This document shows positions 41,181 through 44,210 of a stretch of DNA of 44,210 nt, in pieces. How positions within the stretch are numbered: position 1 is the first letter of the stretch; every line of letters starts with the position of its first letter. Origin of the DNA: Caldilineaceae bacterium (GTDB lineage: Bacteria; Chloroflexota; Anaerolineae; Caldilineales; Caldilineaceae); contig JAJDXQ010000007.1 in assembly GCA_022823185.1 (NCBI GenBank), positions 1-44,210 of the forward strand. The letters are read 5' to 3'. The notes under the pieces were generated by a model. It was not told the DNA's origin. It did no database searches and saw only the letters and a list, made by a program, of their open reading frames with translations. Position numbers and translations under genes: made by a program.

Positions 41181-43076
41181 TCACAGATGCTCCTTGACCG
41201 ATTGAGCGGCTCTGCGGTTCATGCCCGGGACAGTCCGCAGTTCATCGAGGGTGGCCTGGCGCATTTTATCGAGGTCGCCGTTGAAGTATTGGAGCAGTGA
41301 TTTGCGGCGTCTGGGGCCGATACCGGGCAGGGTATCCAGCAAGGTGGAGGTCTGGCCTTTGCGGCGCAGGCTGCGATGGTAGGTGATTGCGAAGCGGTGG
41401 GCCTCGTCGCGGATACGCTGCACCATGTAGAAGGCCTGGCTGCCGCGGCGCAAAAGGACGGGCAGGCGGCGTTGGGGGATGAAGATCTCTTCTTCGCGTT
41501 TGGCCAGGGCGATGACCGGCACTCTGTCGGACAGGCCGAACTCCGCCAGGGCTTCGCAGGCTACATTGAGCTGGCCCTTGCCGCCGTCCACGATGACGAG
41601 GTCGGGCAGCAGCTTCCAGTGGTCGGCGCCGGAGGTTCTGCGTCCGGGTCGATCGGGGTCCTTTTCGACGGCGCGGCGGAAGCGGCGGCGCAGCGCCTCT
41701 TTCATGCTGGCGTAGTCGTCCGGCTCGCCATGGGCGCCTTTCCCGCGGATTTTGAAGCGTTTGTAGGCGGATTTGAGAGGGGCGCCGCGTGCGAACACGA
41801 CCATTGAGCCGACGGTGCTGGTTCCCTGCAAGGTGCTGATGTCGTAGCATTCGATACGTGTAGGCGGGACTTCCAGAGCCAGAGCGTTTTGCAGTTCGGC
41901 CAGCGCTTCGGTATGGCGGTTGGTGTCTTCGGCCCATTGGACCTTTTGCACGCGCAGATGCTCATCGGCATTGCTCTTGGCGAACTCCATGAGCTGACGT
42001 TTCTTGCCGCGCTGGGGCATGCGGATTTCGACTTTGGTTCCGCGCAGCTTGCTCAGCCAGGCGGCCAGGAGGTCTTTGGTTTGGGGCAGGAACTGGACGA
42101 GCAGGCGAGGGGGAACGTGGGAGGCGTCGGCGTAGAAACGCTGGATGAAGATGCCGATCAGATCGCCGAGGTTTTCGGCGGGTGTTTCGGAGAGCTCGGC
42201 GCCTTGCAGCGCAAAGTTTTCTCTGCCGATCAGCCTGCCGCGACGCACCATGAGGATCTGGACGACGGTATCGCCGGACGCGGGGTCCTGGGCGATGGCG
42301 ACGACGTCTTCATCGTCGTTCTGGACGCCGACAACCTTCTGTTGATGGACGATGCGCTGCGCGGCCTTGATGCGGTCGCGGTAGACGGCGGCCAGCTCGA
42401 AGTTGAAGCGGCCGGCGGCGTTGCGCATTCGGGTGTCCAACTCGCTGATGACTTTTTCGGTGTCTCCTTCGAGGAAGTTGACGAGGTGACTGATGCCTTC
42501 GCGGTATTCGGTACGGCTCTGGGCGCCGATACAGGGAGCGCCGCACAGTTTGAGGTGATAGTAGAGGCAGGGGCTTTCGTCATTGCCGGTGATTGAACGG
42601 TCGCAATCGAGGTAGGGGAAGACTTTGCGGACGGATTCAAGGGTGCGGCCGACAGCCCAGCTGCTGGTAAAGGGGCCGAAATAGCGGGCGCCGTCTTTCA
42701 GGATCTGTCTTACGCGCTCGACTTTGGGGAAGTCATTCTGCCAGTTGACCTTTATATATGGATAGCCCTTGTCATCTTTGAGCATGACATTGTAATGGGG
42801 CTGGTAGCGTTTGATCAGGTCGTTTTCGAGGATCAACGCTTCCATCTCGGTGGACGTAACCCACCAGGTGATGTCCCGCACTTTGCCGACCATTTCATCG
42901 ATGCGGGGCGAGTGTTTGGCGGACGACTGGAAGTAGCTGCGCACGCGATGGCGGAGGACGAGGGCTTTGCCCACATAGAGAACGCTGCCGTTCTCGTCCC
43001 GCATGAGGTAGCAGCCGGCCTTGCTGGGAAGTTCGTTGAGTCTACGTCGTACCTGTTGCGGGAGGTTTTGTTTCAT
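41181..43076 (-). CDS. uvrC: Excinuclease ABC subunit C
   Basis: 631 residues. Makes the two incisions in nucleotide-excision repair with UvrA and UvrB. An N-terminal GIY-YIG nuclease domain ('GCYLMRDENGSVLYVGKALV', about 21-40) is followed by a UVR motif region and the RNase H-like second nuclease domain ('RIECYDISTLQGTSTVGSMV', 'LVIVDGGKGQLN'). Two C-terminal helix-hairpin-helix repeats are visible ('LDTLPGIGPRRRKSLLQYF', 'TVPGMNRRAAQSV'). The ATG at 43074-43076 gives normal length and lies just behind a promoter; the open frame to 43184 is not supported. Confidence 0.98.
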   Translation of the reverse strand: MKQNLPQQVRRRLNELPSKAGCYLMRDENGSVLYVGKALVLRHRVRSYFQSSAKHSPRIDEMVGKVRDITWWVTSTEMEALILENDLIKRYQPHYNVMLKDDKGYPYIKVNWQNDFPKVERVRQILKDGARYFGPFTSSWAVGRTLESVRKVFPYLDCDRSITGNDESPCLYYHLKLCGAPCIGAQSRTEYREGISHLVNFLEGDTEKVISELDTRMRNAAGRFNFELAAVYRDRIKAAQRIVHQQKVVGVQNDDEDVVAIAQDPASGDTVVQILMVRRGRLIGRENFALQGAELSETPAENLGDLIGIFIQRFYADASHVPPRLLVQFLPQTKDLLAAWLSKLRGTKVEIRMPQRGKKRQLMEFAKSNADEHLRVQKVQWAEDTNRHTEALAELQNALALEVPPTRIECYDISTLQGTSTVGSMVVFARGAPLKSAYKRFKIRGKGAHGEPDDYASMKEALRRRFRRAVEKDPDRPGRRTSGADHWKLLPDLVIVDGGKGQLNVACEALAEFGLSDRVPVIALAKREEEIFIPQRRLPVLLRRGSQAFYMVQRIRDEAHRFAITYHRSLRRKGQTSTLLDTLPGIGPRRRKSLLQYFNGDLDKMRQATLDELRTVPGMNRRAAQSVKEHL

Positions 43077-43083
43077 GAAATCG

Positions 43084-43112
43084 ATTGTATCACGTCTCTG
43101 TGGGGCGTTCAA
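43084..43112 (-). promoter_or_regulatory. Leaderless promoter of uvrC
   Basis: On the minus strand TTGAAC (43107-43112) is 17 bp before TACAAT (43084-43089), and the ATG starts 8 bp downstream. No Shine-Dalgarno is seen, so the mRNA would be leaderless. Confidence 0.68.
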
Positions 43113-43168
43113 TCGGGACGCGAAGGGCAACTTCGCTTGATCCACGGAGGGATACGGAGGACTGGGGG

Positions 43169-43301
43169 GAACGGCGGGGAACATCGATTGGTCTGCGAAG
43201 GGGCGCGGAGGGGCGCGAAGAACGACTTTTTGTGGATGATGGTAGGTTCAGGGGGAGAGTGGAGGCGGGAGGAAGGTTTATGCCGTGGGGCGGGCATGTG
43301 G
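43169..43301 (+). repeat. Dispersed intergenic repeat, copy B
   Basis: Shares the blocks of 34275-34392 in the same order: an identical 14-mer at the start, the middle CGAAG blocks, and a 20-nt end block with two mismatches. It sits in the 396-bp gap between uvrC and the tRNA operon, which holds no gene that I can support; a small hairpin (GCGAAG/CTTCGC) lies at 43120-43136. Confidence 0.6.
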
Positions 43302-43420
43302 GGCGTGACGGGGCGGGTGTGCGCCGCGGGGCGGGGGTATGGAAGGTTGTTGCTGGCGGGGGCGGTTATGATGCCTGGAATGGTCAAAGGAAATGTATTT
43401 GAAAAAGGAGGTCTCAGGAT

Positions 43421-43448
43421 TTGACCGGTCCTTATCTTGTGTTATAAT
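43421..43448 (+). promoter_or_regulatory. Promoter of the tRNA-tuf operon
   Basis: TTGACC (43421-43426) is 16 bp before a perfect TATAAT (43443-43448). The first tRNA begins 24 bp downstream. Confidence 0.78.
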
Positions 43449-43472
43449 CATTCAGGTGTCGTCTGAGCACGC

Positions 43473-43547
<75 letters not shown>

Positions 43548-43640
43548 ACTGTATAGGCGTATTGACCGTAGCTGATTGGCGAATTGCGGGATCGGTGGCG
43601 GCTGGCCAGACGAGGCACATTAATAGAAGCGCAAGAGAAT

Positions 43641-43724
<84 letters not shown>

Positions 43725-43761
43725 TTCAGAGGTCGTGAAATATCGAAAGATGGAGTGATCT

Positions 43762-43841
<80 letters not shown>

Positions 43842-43900
43842 GGAAAGAGGTTGGCCTGCTGGCGAGATTGCGGGTTTGAACCTTTCGTTTTAACGCGTGA

Positions 43901-43929
43901 TTGACAAGTGAGAACGGGAGCCGCAGGAT
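43901..43929 (+). promoter_or_regulatory. Possible tuf promoter
   Basis: A perfect TTGACA (43901-43906) is 17 bp before CAGGAT (43924-43929), a weak -10. Transcription would start near 43936, at the foot of the hairpin listed next. Confidence 0.45.
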
Positions 43930-43934
43930 TCTTG

Positions 43935-43960
43935 CCGCCCACCTATTGTCTGGTGGGCGG
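43935..43960 (+). promoter_or_regulatory. 9-bp GC hairpin in the tuf leader
   Basis: CCGCCCACC and GGTGGGCGG pair perfectly around an 8-nt loop. No T-run follows. It could end part of the tRNA transcript or protect the 5' end of a tuf mRNA. A second 7-bp hairpin (44007-44026) lies closer to the start codon. Confidence 0.55.
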
Positions 43961-44070
43961 TTTGCAGCAGTTACCGATGGTTTCGTTTTTTTCGCGCTTC
44001 GAGAATCTCGCTGACATTGCAGCGAGGCAGCGGATCAGACCATGAAACAAGAGCAGGAGGCAGCAACCTA

Positions 44071-44210
44071 ATGGCGAAGGCAGTATTTGAGAGGAACAAG
44101 CCCCATGTGAACGTGGGGACGATCGGACATGTGGATCACGGGAAGACGACGCTGACGGCGGCGATCACGAAGGTGCTGGCGCTGCGGGGGATGGCTGATT
44201 TCAGTGCGTT
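44071..44210 (+). CDS. tuf: Translation elongation factor Tu (5' end only)
   Basis: The first 46 codons are present; the gene runs past the window end. The sequence '[20 protein letters not shown]' contains the P-loop GHVDHGKT that binds GTP, followed by [11 protein letters not shown]-Tu delivers aminoacyl-tRNA to the ribosome. AGGAGG lies 10 nt before the ATG at 44071. A tRNA-Thr/Tyr/Thr set directly upstream matches the classic tufB-type gene order. Confidence 0.98.
   Translation, partial: MAKAVFERNKPHVNVGTIGHVDHGKTTLTAAITKVLALRGMADFSA

Overview
The window is GC-rich bacterial chromosome with long intergenic gaps, several leaderless-looking promoters and many Tat-type lipoprotein solute-binding proteins. 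Gene content suggests a heterotrophic, sugar-scavenging member of the Chloroflexota (Anaerolineae/Caldilineae-like). The clues are three carbohydrate ABC importers without ATPases, Gfo/Idh and SMP-30 sugar-acid enzymes, polyphosphate glucokinase beside a transaldolase/glucose-6-phosphate isomerase pair, and large lipoproteins. The assignment comes from gene style, not from a search.

Layout. 1-3940 (minus) is an LplC-LplA-LplB type importer, cut by the window start. 4162-9346 (minus) holds a zincin-like metallopeptidase, a lipoprotein with four internal repeats, yggT, proC, yggS and a YgeY-like M20 hydrolase. 9382-13082 (minus) is a second importer with its promoter. 13116-16321 (minus) holds two Gfo/Idh dehydrogenases around an SMP-30 lactonase. 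16630-21413 (plus) is a third importer followed by a GH29 alpha-L-fucosidase. 21466-25652 holds upp, a DksA-like zinc-finger protein, ruvB, and a degenerate metallo-beta-lactamase-like protein overlapping a nucleoside phosphorylase. 25812-31527 (plus) is a sugar block: Gfo/Idh, ppgK, tal, pgi and rpiA. 31669-34104 holds a LysM lipoprotein, then a scar with a transposase tail, a HicA fragment and a HigB/HigA-type toxin-antitoxin pair whose toxin carries a one-base frameshift. 34526-43076 holds a secreted BNR-type protein, a zinc-finger/J-like membrane protein, nadK, a metallophosphoesterase, a three-cNMP-fold/two-PH membrane protein and uvrC. 43473-44210 is tRNA-Thr(UGU), tRNA-Tyr(GUA), tRNA-Thr(GGU) and the start of tuf.

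How it works together. The importers, fucosidase and Gfo/Idh/SMP-30 enzymes would bring in and oxidise or release sugars. PpgK, PGI, transaldolase and RpiA would feed glucose and pentoses into central metabolism. Two LacI-family-like palindromes lie in the sugar block, and each importer carries a strong hairpin just after its solute-binding-protein gene.

The most striking observation is at 29035-29080, between transaldolase and glucose-6-phosphate isomerase. A T TTT TTT slippery heptamer is followed after 7 nt by a 10-bp stem, and a -1 shift there would join the two frames into one 937-residue bifunctional enzyme. In other bacteria these two enzymes occur as a single fused polypeptide. This looks like a programmed -1 frameshift, or else a homopolymer sequencing error.
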